The notes under the pieces were generated by a model. That model had not been told where the DNA came from and did not search any database. It saw nothing but the letters and a program-made list of their open reading frames with translations. Below are positions 43,893-55,215 of a DNA stretch of 64,000 bases, in pieces. Made by a program: the position numbers and the translations under genes. This stretch comes from Alopecurus myosuroides (lineage: Eukaryota; Streptophyta; Magnoliopsida; Poales; Poaceae), in contig CM054062.1 in NCBI GenBank assembly GCA_028641055.1, forward strand, positions 183,581,958 through 183,645,957, written 5' to 3'. Positions within the stretch are counted from its first letter, which is position 1. The number at the start of each line of letters is the position of its first letter.

Positions 43893-46124
43893 TCATGAGT
43901 GAAAACATCGGAGTAGAGCTACATTCCAAGGGCGCTTGGATTCCTCTCCAGCCCTATCCGGCCTGTTCTTCTGGGGTGGCTGTGCGTCAACTAGATAGTA
44001 GGCATCATTGTGCAAGGCCTTGCTCACAATGAAAGGCCCTTCCCACGGAGGGGAAAGCTTGCGCATCCCGGCCGTGCGCTGCACGAGCCTAAGCACCATG
44101 TCTCCTTCTCGGAAAACCCTTGGGTTTACTTTCCGGCTATGATAACGCCTCAAGTTTTGCTGGTAAACAGCTGAACGTGACAGAGTTAGCTCTCTTGCTT
44201 CTTCTAGCAGGTCAACGTCATTTTCTCGAGCTTCTCTCCCCTCTGCCTCAGTGTAAAGGGTTACACGGGGCGAGTCATGCTCTAGGTCAGTGGGCAACAC
44301 GGCCTCAGCTCCATATACCAGGAAGAATGGTGTGTAGCCGGTTGACCGGTTAGGGGTAGTCCTTAGACTCCACAACACCGCTAGCAACTCGTCTAGCCAA
44401 CACCCAGGTGTTTTCAGCAGCGGCTCAATCAGCCTTGGCTTTATGCCTGATAGCACCATGCCATTTGCTCTTTCAACTTGCCCATTGGAGGCGGGATGCG
44501 CAACAGATGCAACATCTAGCCGAATGCGCTTATCTCTGCAGAACCTTGCAAAAGCACCCTCGGCAAAGTTTGTGCCATTGTCAGTGATAATGCTGTGCGG
44601 GTAGCCATATCTCAGGATCACATCCTTCAGGAAACTCACAGCAGTGGCTCCATCGCACTTCAGAATAGGCTTCACCTCAATCCACTTGGTGAACTTGTCA
44701 ACCATGACCAAGATGTGAGTCATGTTGCCTCTAGCCGGCTTGAAAGGACCCACCATATCTAAACACCAAATAGCAAATGGCCAAGTAATAGGAATGGTCT
44801 TCAACTCGGAAGCTAGCATATGAATCTTACTTGCAAATCTTTGGCAGCCGTTGCACTTTCTCACAATATCTTCAGCTTGCTTCAAGGCAGTGAGCCAAAA
44901 GAACCCATGCCAGAAAGCCTTGTTGACCAAAGCCCGAGAAGAGGCGTGATGCCCGCATTCTCCTTGGTGTATCTCCACCAGAATTTCTTCGCCTTCTTCT
45001 GGCGCTACACAGCGCTGCAGCACACCAGTAGGACTTCTTTTATGCAGCGCATCTCTGAAGATAGTATAGCCCTTGGATCTTCTCTGAATTTGCCTTGCGG
45101 TAACTTCATCACTCGGCAAGGTTCTGTCCTTTAGAAAGGATAATATGGGCAGAGCCCAACTCGGTGTCTCCTGGATGGGAAACACTGGTTCGTCCAGTTC
45201 CATTGGATCAGCCACCCCTTCTTCTTCTAAGTTGGGGACGAGTCCCTGAGTCCCCGAGCACTCAGCAAGGACCCCCTCAATGAATGCGACAGTCCCCGAG
45301 TTGGGAGGGGCAGTCCCCGAGTAAGAAGGGACAGTCCCCGGGTTGCAGGTGCCAGTCCCCGGGATGGAGACGGCAGTCCCCGGGTTCTCTTTTGCAACCT
45401 CCCAGTCAATCTCCATGGGAACAGCTTCCTCGCCGGGCAGAGAAGGAACGAATATGGATTCCGAGTTGGGGGATGGCTTGATAGGTGGCTTTCTCAAATG
45501 CTCCAAGGCAATCCCAGCCAGGATGTACTGCCGAGAAGACCCCAACTTGGACAGCTCATCAGCTGCCTCATTCTCTGCTCGATGTATGTGTTTGAAGTCG
45601 GACCCTTCAAAGAATCCAGTCATGGTTTGCATCAGAAATCGATATGATGCCATGTTGGCATCTAGAGCATCCCAAGTGCCTGAAACTTGCTGCACCATCA
45701 GATCCGAATCGCCATAGCATATGATGCGCTGCACGCCAACCTCCTTAGCCACCTTCAAGCCATGTACCACGGCCTCGTACTCTGCTACATTGTTGGATGC
45801 CTTGAAGTGGATCTGCAGCACATACTTGAGTTGATCTCGCTTGGGTGACGTGAGCACCACGCCAGCACCAAGGCCTTCCTTCACCTTGGAGCCATCAAAA
45901 TGCATATTCCAGTAGTTGGCTACTGGAGAAGGAGGCTCATACTGCACCTCAGCCCAATCCACCAGAAAATCTGCTAGGATCTGTGACTTGATGGCTTCTC
46001 GTCTTGCGTACGAAGGAGCGTACGCAGCTAGCTCAATCGCCCACTTGGCTACTCTGCCACTTGCCTCCTTGTTTCCCATGATGTCCGAGATGGGAGCAGA
46101 ACTCACCACAGTGATGGGATGCTC
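43893..46124 (-). pseudogene. Tat gypsy pol, 3' part: archaeal-type RNase H and integrase
   Basis: The frame is continuous from 46109 to 43893 (738 codons) and separated from the upstream RT part by one TAA. The second RNase H has MHFDGSK, EYEAV, YGDSDL and NEAADEL (about 45900-45540), so all acidic residues are kept. The integrase zinc region is HQGECGHHAS...KCNGCQRF (about 44960-44850). The catalytic triad appears as CLDMVGPF, ITDNGTNF and NGQVERANG (about 44750, 44570 and 44470). The C-terminal WEGPFIV motif is near 43980. No chromodomain is present, as expected for Tat. This portion is intact. Only the upstream nonsense codons prevent a full polyprotein. Confidence 0.9.
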
Positions 46125-47357
46125 TTAGAAATAGTGCTTCAGCTTCTTGGCGCCCAGGTACACGCCGTAAGTCATCTTCTGGTAATGCGGGTAGTTCTGC
46201 TTGGAGCTGGACAGCACCTCACTGAGATAGTATACTGGCCGCTGCACAGTCTTGCCTTCTTCTTCTCTCTCCACCACAATCACAACACTGACCACTCGGT
46301 TAGTTGCAGCAATGTACAGCAGCATTGGCTCCCTTGATAGCAGACTAGCCAAGATGGGAGCACTACCCAGCATGGCTTTCAACTCCTTGAATGCTACATC
46401 AGCTTGCGGCGTCCAGACAAACTTGTCACTCTTCTTCATCAATTGATACAGAGGCAAGGCCTTCTCGCCCATTCTGCCCAGGAAGCGGCTCAGAGAAGCC
46501 AAGCAACCAGTGAACTTTTGCACATCCTTCAGTGATCTCGGCAAAGACATGCTCTCTATAGCTTTTATCTTTGAAGGATTGGCCTCAATGCCCCGATTGG
46601 ATACCAAGAAGCCGAGTAGCTTGCCGGCCGAGACGCCAAAGGTGCATTTAGTCGGATTCAACTTCATCTTATACTTGCGCAAGTTGGCAAATGTTTTCTC
46701 AATGTCACTAAGTAGAGTATGTGTTTTATTCGTTTTGATGACAATGTCATCTACGTACACCTGCACATTTTTGCCAATTTGATTATGCAAGCATTTCTGC
46801 ATGCATCTCTGATAGGTAGCCCCAGCATTCCGCAACCCAAAGCACATGACACGATAGCAATAAGCCTCGTACGGGGTAATAAAGGCAGTCTTTATTTGAT
46901 CAGCAGGGTTGAGAGCTATCTGATGAAAACCAGAGTAGACATCTATGAAAGACAAAAGCTCACAACCAGCAGTGGAATCGATCACCTGATCTATGCGGGG
47001 TAGCAGAAAGGGATCCTTGGGGCAGGCCTTGTTCAGGTCGGTGTAGTCGATGCACATGCGCCATGCGGTATCGGCCTTGGGGTCTTCCTTCTTCTTCTCA
47101 ACCATAACCGGGTTGGCTAGCCAGTCCGGATGCAATACCTCCATGATAAAATTGCTTATCAGCAACTTGGTGATCTGATCACCGATAGCTTTCCTCCTCT
47201 CATCACCAAAGTGGCGCATAGCCTGCTTAACTGGCTTGGCATCATGCCGCACATGTAGCGAGTGCTCAACCAACTCCCTCGGGACACCCGACAAATCCTC
47301 ATTGGACCAAGCAAAGACGTCCCGATTCTCACGGAGGAAGTGGATGAGCTCGCTTTC
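46125..47357 (-). pseudogene. Tat gypsy pol, reverse transcriptase and Ty3-type RNase H
   Basis: RT blocks: WRMCIDYTDLNKACPKD (about 47070-47020), LLSFIDVYSGFHQI, ITPYEAYCYRVMCFGLRNAG and QVYVDDIVIK (active-site YVDD, about 46765-46740). The connection and RNase H follow with FVWTPQADVAFKELK and KHYF. The block ends in a TAA at 46125-46127 where HYFQEH is expected, and is preceded by a TAG at 47358-47360. It is otherwise uninterrupted. Confidence 0.9.
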
Positions 47358-48569
47358 CTATTTCTCTCCCAACCCGGCGCCAATGATGGCAACACGGTCT
47401 GGGAACTCAGGGTCAACCTGGACCTTCTTTGTCTCCTGGGACGCCTGGAACGCAGTCCCGTACTGGGAACTCGGCATGCCAGGCGCACCACCTTGCGCTG
47501 CTTGCGCCATAGCCACCACCTCATACATCTTCTTCTTCTCGGCAGCAATGACCATGGATTCCGCCAGCTGGGAACCAGCAGAGGCACACTCCAAATACCT
47601 CTTGTAATCACCAGAGATGGTGATGACTCCATTGGGACCAGGGATCTTCATCTTCAAGTATGCAGCATGGGTTGAAGCCATGAACTTGCTGAGAGCAGGC
47701 CTACCGAGTAGGTCATGGTATGGGCTCTGATGATCAACTACCTCGAACGCCAAGCTCTCAGTGCGGCAGTTCTCCCTGGTACCAAATAGGACGTCTATCC
47801 AGACACGGCCGATTGGAGAGCAAGACACTCCCGGCACAATGCCATGGAACGTGGTCCTGCTGGGTAGCAACATGTTCTCGGCAATCCCGAGCTTCTCGAG
47901 TGTGTCTCTGTATACAATGTTGATGCTGCTGCCGTTGTCGATCAGGACCTTACTAAACCTGACATTCTTCTGAGTACCCAAGAAGGTGGGATCCACCACC
48001 AAAGCATAGCTACCCGGGTCGGGCATCACCCTAGGATGATCAGCTCTGGACCACGTGATCTCTTGGTTGCACCAGTGCAAGTAATGAGGCACAGCAGGGA
48101 TCACAGCATTGACCTCCATCGCACGCCTGTGCAGAGACTGCTTGTCGCTGCGCTCGGAGGTGAAGATCATGTAGCTCTCATGGTGCTCTTGGTACTGGTT
48201 GCGGTCTCCACCACCATTGTTGCCGTTGTTGTTGTCGCCTTGGTTGTTGTTGTTGCTGTTGTTGTTGTTGTTGTTGTTGCCTCTGTTGTTGTTGCGGGTG
48301 TAGAAGTTGCGGTTGCGGTCGTTGTTGTTGTAGTTGCGGTAGCCGTCGTTGTTGAAGTAGCGGTTGGCTCCTAAAGCCACCTGGTTCACATTCTCTCTTC
48401 TCGGAAACGCTGCAGGCCTGGGAGCAGCCGCCCGAGTAGGCTGCACATTGGCATTCGCAGCTGGCAGAGGAGGAGGAGGGGGCAGGCCCTCATTCTTTAT
48501 CTGCTCCCACCAGCTGCACTGCCGAGTAGTGTGGTTGGCTGGCCTAGCCGGATGCCGAGTATGAAAGCT
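47358..48569 (-). pseudogene. Tat gypsy gag-pol linker and aspartic protease
   Basis: The 5' part encodes a very asparagine-rich spacer (about 48360-48200, long runs of N, seen as GTT repeats on the plus strand). The retropepsin region has VLIDNGSSINIVY (about 47960-47920) and HDLLGRPALSKF (about 47720-47680). The catalytic Asp is present, but the motif reads D-N-G where Tat elements usually have D-G-G. It is bounded by a TGA (48570-48572) upstream and a TAG (47358-47360) downstream. The reading frame is the same as that of gag and pol. Confidence 0.85.
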
Positions 48570-50707
48570 TCATGGCCCATCCCTCATGCTCCCAAAGATG
48601 AAGTTCGGAGCGGGATCCGGGTTGCCGCTACCCTGCTGGGGAGCATTGTATGGTTTCTTGATGCCCTGGCCCTGATTCTGGTTTTGCCCGTATTGGGCTC
48701 CAGCAGTTTTTTTCCTTTGGCTACTCCCAGCAGCCGTAGTCACAGCATTCACCACCTCGGGATCATACTGAGTATCAATCCGGTCACCTCTGCGCTTGTT
48801 GCGGAAATCATTGCGCTTGTTGCTGTTGTAGTTCCTTCTTGGCTCAGGAGAGTCCATCAGAGGCTGAGTTGGGTCGTCGAGTGCATACATATCTGCGATC
48901 TTGATGGTCTCATCAAGAGTACTCGGCATCTCGCGCTGCAGGTTCTGCCACAACATGCTGCCATGCCTGCACCCCTGGGCAAACCAAGTAATAGCCTGGG
49001 CCTCATTCACACCTTCACAGGTGTTCCTCAAGGTGCTCCACCAAGTAAGATACTCGCGGTCGGTCTCATCTTCCCGCTGCTTGCACGCGGACAGTTGCTG
49101 TGGTCTATTCGGCCTCTTGTAGGTGCTGGTGAAGTTGCTGATGAAGGCCTTCGAGAAGTCCAGCCAGCAATTAATACTGTCTTTGGGCAGGTTGTTGAGC
49201 CAAGTCCGAGCTGGACCCTCTAGCATTTGCGGAACATACCGCACAGCCCATCTCCGGTTGCCGCCTGCGATGTGCACGGCTGTGACATAGTCACTCAACC
49301 AATCCTCTGGCTTGGTGCTGCCATTGTAGCACTTGGTCCCCCTGGCCAGCTGAAAGTGGTTCACGGATGGCTCATTCATGATACGAGGGCCAAAGCATTC
49401 TGGGCCAGGCGGCCCCTTGTTCTCGAGTTGCGCGGATAGATTAATCCGGTTCAGCTTGTACCTTGCATCACTGGGCTCCAACATGCGGTCACCCAGACGG
49501 TCAGCAACATTCCTTGGGTCAGCATAGCCGGCTAGCCCCATCGCCGAGTATCCATCATCATATCTGTTTTCCTGCACAACAGCGGGTTTCACCACCGGGT
49601 TGGCTGCTGGCGCAGCCGCACGCGGCTGTGCAGCAGCTGGCTGTTGCGTCCTCTGCCGAGTAGGTTGAGCAGCAGGACGTCGAGAAGGTCCCTCGTTGCC
49701 TCCATCTTGCCTCTTACTGTGAGCTTTATGGGCTTGATAGCCTGCTCCTGCAGAGTTGTGTTTCTGACCAGACTCTCGCGGCACAGCGTGCTGTTTTGCG
49801 GCGAGAGCCGGGTCGTACACCTGCATCTGTCTACTCTTCCCAGAGTGCACACTCTGGTCCCTCTCGCGGTTGGGAAGCGGTGATGACGCCTGGTCATGAG
49901 ATCCCGCTGCACGCGAGTGCACAATCTGAGAAGCACCAGCACCTGGATTGGCTTTCCGGAACTCCTCATTCTACCTAGCAGCTTCTAGCACTAACTCATT
50001 GAGCCTCTCCTGCTGCCTAGCGCGCGCGTCGCCGGCAAGGTTTGGCAACTCAGCAGCTACAACCTCTGCAGCTCTAAGTGTTTTGGCGGGGGTACTGTAT
50101 CTGGGCCTAGTAGCAGTGTTTACAGTGGCAGATTGGCTAGGAGCCTCACCAACTACTGCCATCTCGGCGCCCAAATTGCGACGAGTAGCGCCTACTTGCT
50201 AGGCTTCCTAACAACAGGAGTAAAGCCGTGGGCCTTTTGTACTCATTTTGGTCTAGGCTAAGCTCAAGCCTAACCTTCTCCAGCTCCAGATGCTCGGCGA
50301 GCAGCGCCTGGCGCTGCTGATCGAGCTGCGCCCTCATGGTCATGAGCTCAAGCTCGGTGGGAGGCGGCATGCCCATCCGCACGGCGGATGCCGGTCGTCG
50401 GTGTTGTGGAAAGAGGCGTGTTCGAGCCCTTCTCGTAGGGCTTGTGGACCCTCTGGGCACCACTTGGGCCAGCAGGTTCCTCGATGACTCCCGCGACAGC
50501 AGCCGCGCCCTTCCCGGCATCGATAGCCGGGCCGGTCACCATCACCTCCACGCTGTCCACAGAGCAGCCAGTTGGCCTTCCGCGGACAGCGAGCACAGCA
50601 GGAGGATCTTCCGCGACCAGCACCTCCTCTAAGAACTCGCGGATGACGGTGGTGGCGACGTAGACGAGGTACGAGCCGAAGGAGAGCACCGAGCCGCCTT
50701 CCGGCAT
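48570..50707 (-). pseudogene. Tat gypsy gag
   Basis: The capsid (retrotransposon gag) domain at about 49390-48930 includes KPEDWLSDYVTAVHIAGGN, MLEGPARTWLNNLP and FISNFTSTYKRP. The N-terminal start MPEGGSVLSFGSYL at 50707 fits the family but lies in another frame. Frameshifts occur between 50520 and 50150, and a TAG sits at 49971-49973. From 50174 down to the integrase end everything is in one frame broken only by nonsense codons. Confidence 0.85.
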
Positions 50708-50847
50708 GGGCCTACCGCCGAAATCTCAGGCGTTGTCGGTGACGAAGTCGAAGGAGCCGAATCTGTGGACAAGGCCACAGACCACGCGCTCCCGAGTAGC
50801 AGAAATGAGTCCCGTCCGAACGTGGACTCCAGCCAGCGCCGCTGGTA

Positions 50848-50866
50848 GCCCCACGGTGGGCGCCAA
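50848..50866 (-). other. Tat gypsy primer-binding site
   Basis: The reverse complement reads TTGGCGCCCACCGTGGGGC immediately inside the 5' LTR, a primer-site sequence common in grass Tat elements. I do not assign the tRNA with certainty. Confidence 0.65.
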
Positions 50867-50867
50867 C

Positions 50868-51747
50868 TGTCGTGGTGGTATCACGGTAGATGCCATGGGA
50901 TGGCTAATGTTTGGGGCCGATGGACGCTGGAGGTGCTCGGGGAGGGATCACACGGCGAGTAGCCGCGTGTGGGATGTCTCAAGCACTACAAACAACAAGA
51001 TCTTACCCAGGTTCAGGGCCCTCGTCTGGAAGTAACACCCCTACTCCTGCCTTTCTCTCTATATATGTGTTACCGAGTAGCCACAGTACAGATCAGGCTT
51101 TCAGCCGAGTAGCCGCCCTTCTCTCTAGTTCTCTCTAGTGTTGCCTCTAGTGTTACCTCTGGAATGTGCGGCGAGTGCGGCGAACCTCTCACAGGAGGAG
51201 GCAGGGCACCTTATATACTGGTGTCCAACCGAATAGAATAAGACTAAAAGGTACAGCTGATGGGACAGGAGCACTGCAGAACAGAGCACGCTTTCGGCTT
51301 CTCGCTGACGCGGGCGCCGTAAGTCGTCGCGCCGTTCGGAGATGGGACCTGTCCACCCTTGTCAGTGAGATAGGGTAGGCCCCTAGCCCTGTCATGTCCC
51401 CTCTATCAGTGACAGGACTTGACAGGCGCCTACCGCACTGTAGCCACGCCGTAGCGCGGATAATCACGCGCTCCGTAAGTTGAACCGCACGCCGGTACGG
51501 ACGTAGGATACGCGGGATCCTTTGTCAGAACTGATCCATTTACTTCTGGCCTGAGTAGGAATTCACTCTCTCTACTCGGACCAACTTCTTTACTCGGATG
51601 AACATAACTTGCTTGATTTCTCCTCTTGGCCATTGGTGGGTACGGCCGGCTAGAAACCTACCGGGTAGCCATCTACCCGGTCAAACAACACCTTTGACCT
51701 TGCTTTTAGTACTTGCCTTACCCCTACTCGGGGGTAACCCCCCGACA
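50868..51747 (-). repeat. Tat gypsy 5' LTR
   Basis: This is the promoter-side copy for the minus-strand element. It differs from the 3' LTR by about 31 substitutions and lacks its 14 bp duplication. Confidence 0.9.
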
Positions 51748-51752
51748 AGGGG

Positions 51753-53097
51753 GCTTCTACCGGATAATGTTCGAGTACCGTGAAGCTATGTGCATTCCTC
51801 AATGCAATATCTCAGAAGGTAATCAATCCAGAAGATCTACCACATTTTCAGAATGATGTGGTCTAGTTTCTTTTTAGTTTCGAGTTGGTGTTCCCACCCT
51901 CCTTCTTCAATATTATGAGGCACCTCCTGGTTCACCTAGTCGAAGAGATTTTCGTTCTTGTTCCTATATTTCTACACAATATTTCTCCTTTGAGAGGTTC
52001 ATGGGAGTCTTAAAGAAATATGTTCGTAACCGTGCTAGGCTAGAAGGAAGCATCGCCAAGGGCCATGGAACAGAGGAGGTCATTGAGTTTTGTGCTGGCT
52101 TTGTTCCTGACCTTAAGTCGATTGGTTTGCCTCAATCGCGGCATGAGGGGAGACTGTGTAGAAAAGGCACACTCGGAAAGAAATCAACGATATGTATGGA
52201 CAAACATTATTTCACTCAAGCATACTACACAGTTCTACAAAATTCCGTCATGGTGTCTCCGTACATCGAGGAACGCAAGAATATTGTACGCTCCGAAAAC
52301 CCGGGGTAGACTAACTCCTTTATTTCACGGCTCCACATGGTGACTTTCGGCTATTGGTTGTAATCGCATCTAATGAATGACAAGGATGCTGGAGATGAGC
52401 TGTACTTGTTTGCCAGGTCACCATCTTATTGTACGCTCCAAAAACCAGGGGTAGACTAACTCCTTTCTTTCACGGCTCCACATGGCGACTTTCGGCTATT
52501 GGTTGCAATTGCATCTAATGAATGACAAGGATGCTGGAGATGAGCTCTACTTGTTTGCCAGGTCACCATCTTCGACTATATTGACTTTCCAAGGGTACGA
52601 GATAAATGGGAATATATTTTACACGAACGCCCAAGATAAAAAGAGAACCAACCAAAACAGTGGTGTCTGCTTTAATGCAACAAACAACAATGGGAAAAAG
52701 GACACATATTATGGTTACATAGAGGAGATATGAGAACTTGAGTATGGACCTTCTTTTAAAGTCACTTTGTTTTGGTGCCAATGGGTCAAACTGACACGCG
52801 GGGTAAAGGTAGATAAGATTTACAAGAGGGAAACGGTGGATCTCAACAAACTTGGATACAGAGAAGAACCATTCCTCATAGCCAAAGATGTGTCTCAGGT
52901 TTTCTATGTGAAGGACATGTCTACCAAACCGAGAAAAAGAAAAGATAAGAAAAAAATACATCATGCAATGAACCAAAGCGCCACATAGTTTTTTCAGGGG
53001 GAGAGAGATGTGAGAAGATGCTATTCAATGTGAACACTGACCCAAGCATCCTGTTAAATGATGAAGATGCTCCATGGTTATGGCCGACGCGATCATG
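51753..53097 (+). pseudogene. CACTA-2 TNP2 transposase, C-terminal half (decayed)
   Basis: Blocks in order: MGVLKKYVRNRARLEGSI (52001-52054), GHGTEEVIEFCAGFVPDLKSIG, ESRHEG-type QSRHEGRLCRKGTLGKKS, YTVLQNSVMV, FQGYEINGNIFYTNAQDKK (52589-52645), YYGYIEEI, VDLNKLGYREEPFLIAKDVSQVF (52838-52906) and the end DAPWLWPTRS with a stop near 53097. All have close counterparts in the CACTA-1 transposase. An internal 145 bp tandem duplication (52284-52573) and several stops inactivate it. Confidence 0.85.
52284..52573 (+). repeat. 145 bp tandem duplication inside the CACTA-2 transposase
   Basis: TTGTACGCTCC at 52284 and 52429 begin two copies that remain alike through CCAGGTCACCATCTT, with a handful of substitutions. 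CACTA-1 has a single copy of this part. Confidence 0.85.
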
Positions 53098-53269
53098 AAA
53101 TTCCACCAATTGCAGTGAAGGATGACCCAAGTCTCATGTTTATTAATGAAGATGCTCCATGGTTACGGTGCAAAAAAAACGAAACACTAGATGGGGATGT
53201 TGGTGATGTGTAATAACGTATAAAATATTTTATGTAACTCTGTTGCTGAATGCACACTGGAGACACATG

Positions 53270-53590
53270 CAGGGAGTCCGAATGATTTTTATTCGGTCGA
53301 TGAACTGAAAGATTTCTAGATATATAGAACAAAGCACAGAGTTTCCCCTGCATACAGCCCAACGGTGGCTCGTGAGTGCTTGCATATCAAATGCACCGTT
53401 GGATGTATGAAGGAAATCAGAATGATTTGTATTCGGTCGATGAACTGAAGGATTTTTGTAGATAGAACAAAACATATGGATTCCCCTCCATGCAGCACGA
53501 CGGTGGCTCGTGAGTGCCCGCATATCAAATGTACTGTCGGATATATGCAAGGAATCTGAATGCTTTGTTTATAAAATGAACTACAATGAG
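53270..53590 (+). repeat. tandem repeat, about 140 bp unit, 2.2 copies
   Basis: AGNATGATTTNTATTCGGTCGATGAACTGAA occurs at about 53279 and 53421, each followed by ACGGTGGCTCGTGAGTGC and CATATCAAATG. A third partial copy starts at about 53547. The repeat lies just beyond the CACTA-2 transposase end, and its origin is unknown. Confidence 0.75.
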
Positions 53591-53995
53591 TATAGAGTGA
53601 GTTTCAAACATGTCCAAGAGGTGGGCTATATATAGTGTCGTGTGGCTCACAAAGTGGTTGTGCTAGTGTCGATCGAACAACTCAGAAGCACTTAAAAGAA
53701 ACACACTCCTGATACAACGGCTCACAAGCGCTCGAAAGAAACACACGATATGTGTGCTTCTACCTGATTGGTGGGATTCAGACGCTCCGGATCCCCTATC
53801 CGGCAAAACCCTAACCCTTTAGTCCCGGTTGGTAAAACAGGTCGGGACAAACATTTATTTGTTCCCGCGCCACCATGTTCCCGCCTTATTTCTTCCTGCC
53901 TTCGTCTTCTATCCATTTCTCACTATATATATGTAGTCTTGGCCACCAGTGGCATAGCACACATAAACTCATATCTGCAACCTCGTCACTCTCCC

Positions 53996-54448
53996 ATGGC
54001 TTCTACCATACCCACTCTAACCTACCTGGAGGTGGAGGCGCTTTGCGCGTCGAACTATCCATGCCCACCCGGCTACGACATCCCGGTTCCTCCTGTCCCT
54101 CAAGGTGTGGCGCACCAGACGACCATCACGACTCACTACTACCTCGAGCTCATGCCGGAGCAACGGATGGATCCCTGTTGGGATCCCGAATACCGCCCGA
54201 ATTGGGACGCCTTCTTTATTAATCGGTGTGAGAGGGCGCTCGCCAGGCACGAGGAGAACGTCCTGCCTCCTTCGAACTTCAACGAGTCCATTCGTCGGCT
54301 GTGGTGGGGCGGTCGGACTCTCCAGAGCATCATCGACTACATCATAGCGATGATAACCCTCGCCTACGCTACCCTCACTTCTAGTCTAGGCGTCCTCACC
54401 CTTCAAGGTTCCAGCCCCGAGCGTCGTCCGACGATCCCTTTCACTTAA
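53996..54448 (+). CDS. CACTA ORF1-family protein, short form
   Basis: This 150-codon frame starts from the ATG at 53996 and has a TATA box (CTATATATATG, about 53923-53933) some 65 bases upstream. An in-frame extension back to 53768 crosses that TATA box and is unlikely. The core PPGYDIPVPPVPQG, then MPEQRMDP, YRPNWDAFF and ERALARHEEN, parallels PDGWHLNPQRIPVPPAPTG, LLPAPVRRERM, PYWAAWLEQEHEQRR of the CACTA-1 ORF1. It continues with RRLWWGGRTLQSIIDYI, a motif I associate with the longer members of this family. The basic, acidic and proline-rich ends of the long form are missing. Function is unknown. Confidence 0.5.
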   Translation: MASTIPTLTYLEVEALCASNYPCPPGYDIPVPPVPQGVAHQTTITTHYYLELMPEQRMDPCWDPEYRPNWDAFFINRCERALARHEENVLPPSNFNESIRRLWWGGRTLQSIIDYIIAMITLAYATLTSSLGVLTLQGSSPERRPTIPFT

Positions 54449-54755
54449 AGCCATTCCAACAATCTATTCGTCTCCAGCCCTTCTAGCAAGAGCAGGGGCT
54501 GCAGCAGGAGACAGATCAAGCAGGAATGGTGAGTCACTCACAAAAGGTATTCACACCGAGCCTGACCCACCAACCTATGCACAATCTGATACCCCTCCTC
54601 TTGACGACAATGTCGGCGACCACAACGACTACAAGGACGAGTATTATAGACCTAGGTAGGAGTATGAATAAACCTGAGATCTACTCTTGTCATTCTGTAT
54701 TGCCGGTCTAGGTACCTGCACCCCGCCCTCATGTCAGCTTGACCCATTTTCGATC

Positions 54756-54815
54756 GTGTAAAATGTATTTACATTTATCTCGTACCCTTGGAAAGTCAAC
54801 GTAGTCGAAGATGGT
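54756..54815 (-). pseudogene. 60 bp remnant of TNP2 transposase in CACTA-3
   Basis: CGTGTAAAATGTATTTACATTTATCTCGTACCCTTGG...GTAGTCGAAGATGG matches 16389-16452 in CACTA-1 in the same orientation (coding for the FQGYEINxNTFYT region on the minus strand). It shows that CACTA-3 derives from an element built like CACTA-1 by internal deletion. Confidence 0.8.
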
Positions 54816-55215
54816 TTTGGATTAGTTATTCAAATTCAGACACTTTTCATGTGCAAAGATTTCAGAATGGAAAGTATGCAAAAAGTGGTTAATTCAAATG
54901 TTTAAATGTGCAAAATAAATTTTTAATGTGAATAGTTAAAATAATTATTCTAGAAAACATAAAATGGTTTTGGATTAATTAGTTATACAAATTAAAACAC
55001 TTTTAATGTTCAAAATTTTGTCAGATTCAAAAGTATACAAAAGAAATTTCAAGTTTGAATAATCAAAATAATTAGTTTATAAAAAAGAAAATGGTTTTGA
55101 ATTAGTTATACAAATTCAAACACTTTTCATGTTCAGAGTTTTGCCAGATGGGTAAGTATGCAAAAAGTGGTTAATTCAAATGGTTAAATCTGCAAAATAA
55201 AATTTTGAATCCAAA
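54816..55215. repeat. AT-rich stretch with three related segments
   Basis: AAATGGTTTTGGATTAGTTATACAAATTCAAACACTTTTCATG-like segments recur at about 54811, 54962 and 55089 with 125-150 base spacing. No gene is seen. Confidence 0.6.

Larger units (their letters stand above)
27950..51747 (-). mobile_element. Tat-lineage Ty3-gypsy retrotransposon, 23.8 kb including a nested element
   Basis: Direct LTRs at 27950-28843 (3' LTR) and 50868-51747 (5' LTR) run TGTCG...CGACA. They differ by about 31 substitutions by eye (about 3.5%) and a 14 bp indel. The target duplication is ATGGG/AGGGG (27945-27949 and 51748-51752). The transposase reading frame of CACTA-1 shows AGGGG to be the original. The primer site TTGGCGCCCACCGTGGGGC lies next to the 5' LTR (reverse complement of 50848-50866). 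Gag-pol is on the minus strand with two RNase H domains (the second is the archaeal-like type), the hallmark of the Tat group. An antisense multi-exon gene lies between pol and the 3' LTR. Without the nested 34830-43313 element and its duplicated target the Tat copy is 15.3 kb. Confidence 0.93.
51748..53765 (+). mobile_element. CACTA-2, right part: 3' half of transposase and repeats
   Basis: It continues the CACTA-2 transposase after the gypsy insertion and then runs into tandem repeats (53270-53590). A clear CACTA terminus is not visible before the next CACTA-type subterminal repeats at about 53815. Confidence 0.7.

Noticed and set aside
48036..48374. Valine-rich open frame on the plus strand
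   Set aside because: It is the antisense of the asparagine-rich repeat in the Tat polyprotein.
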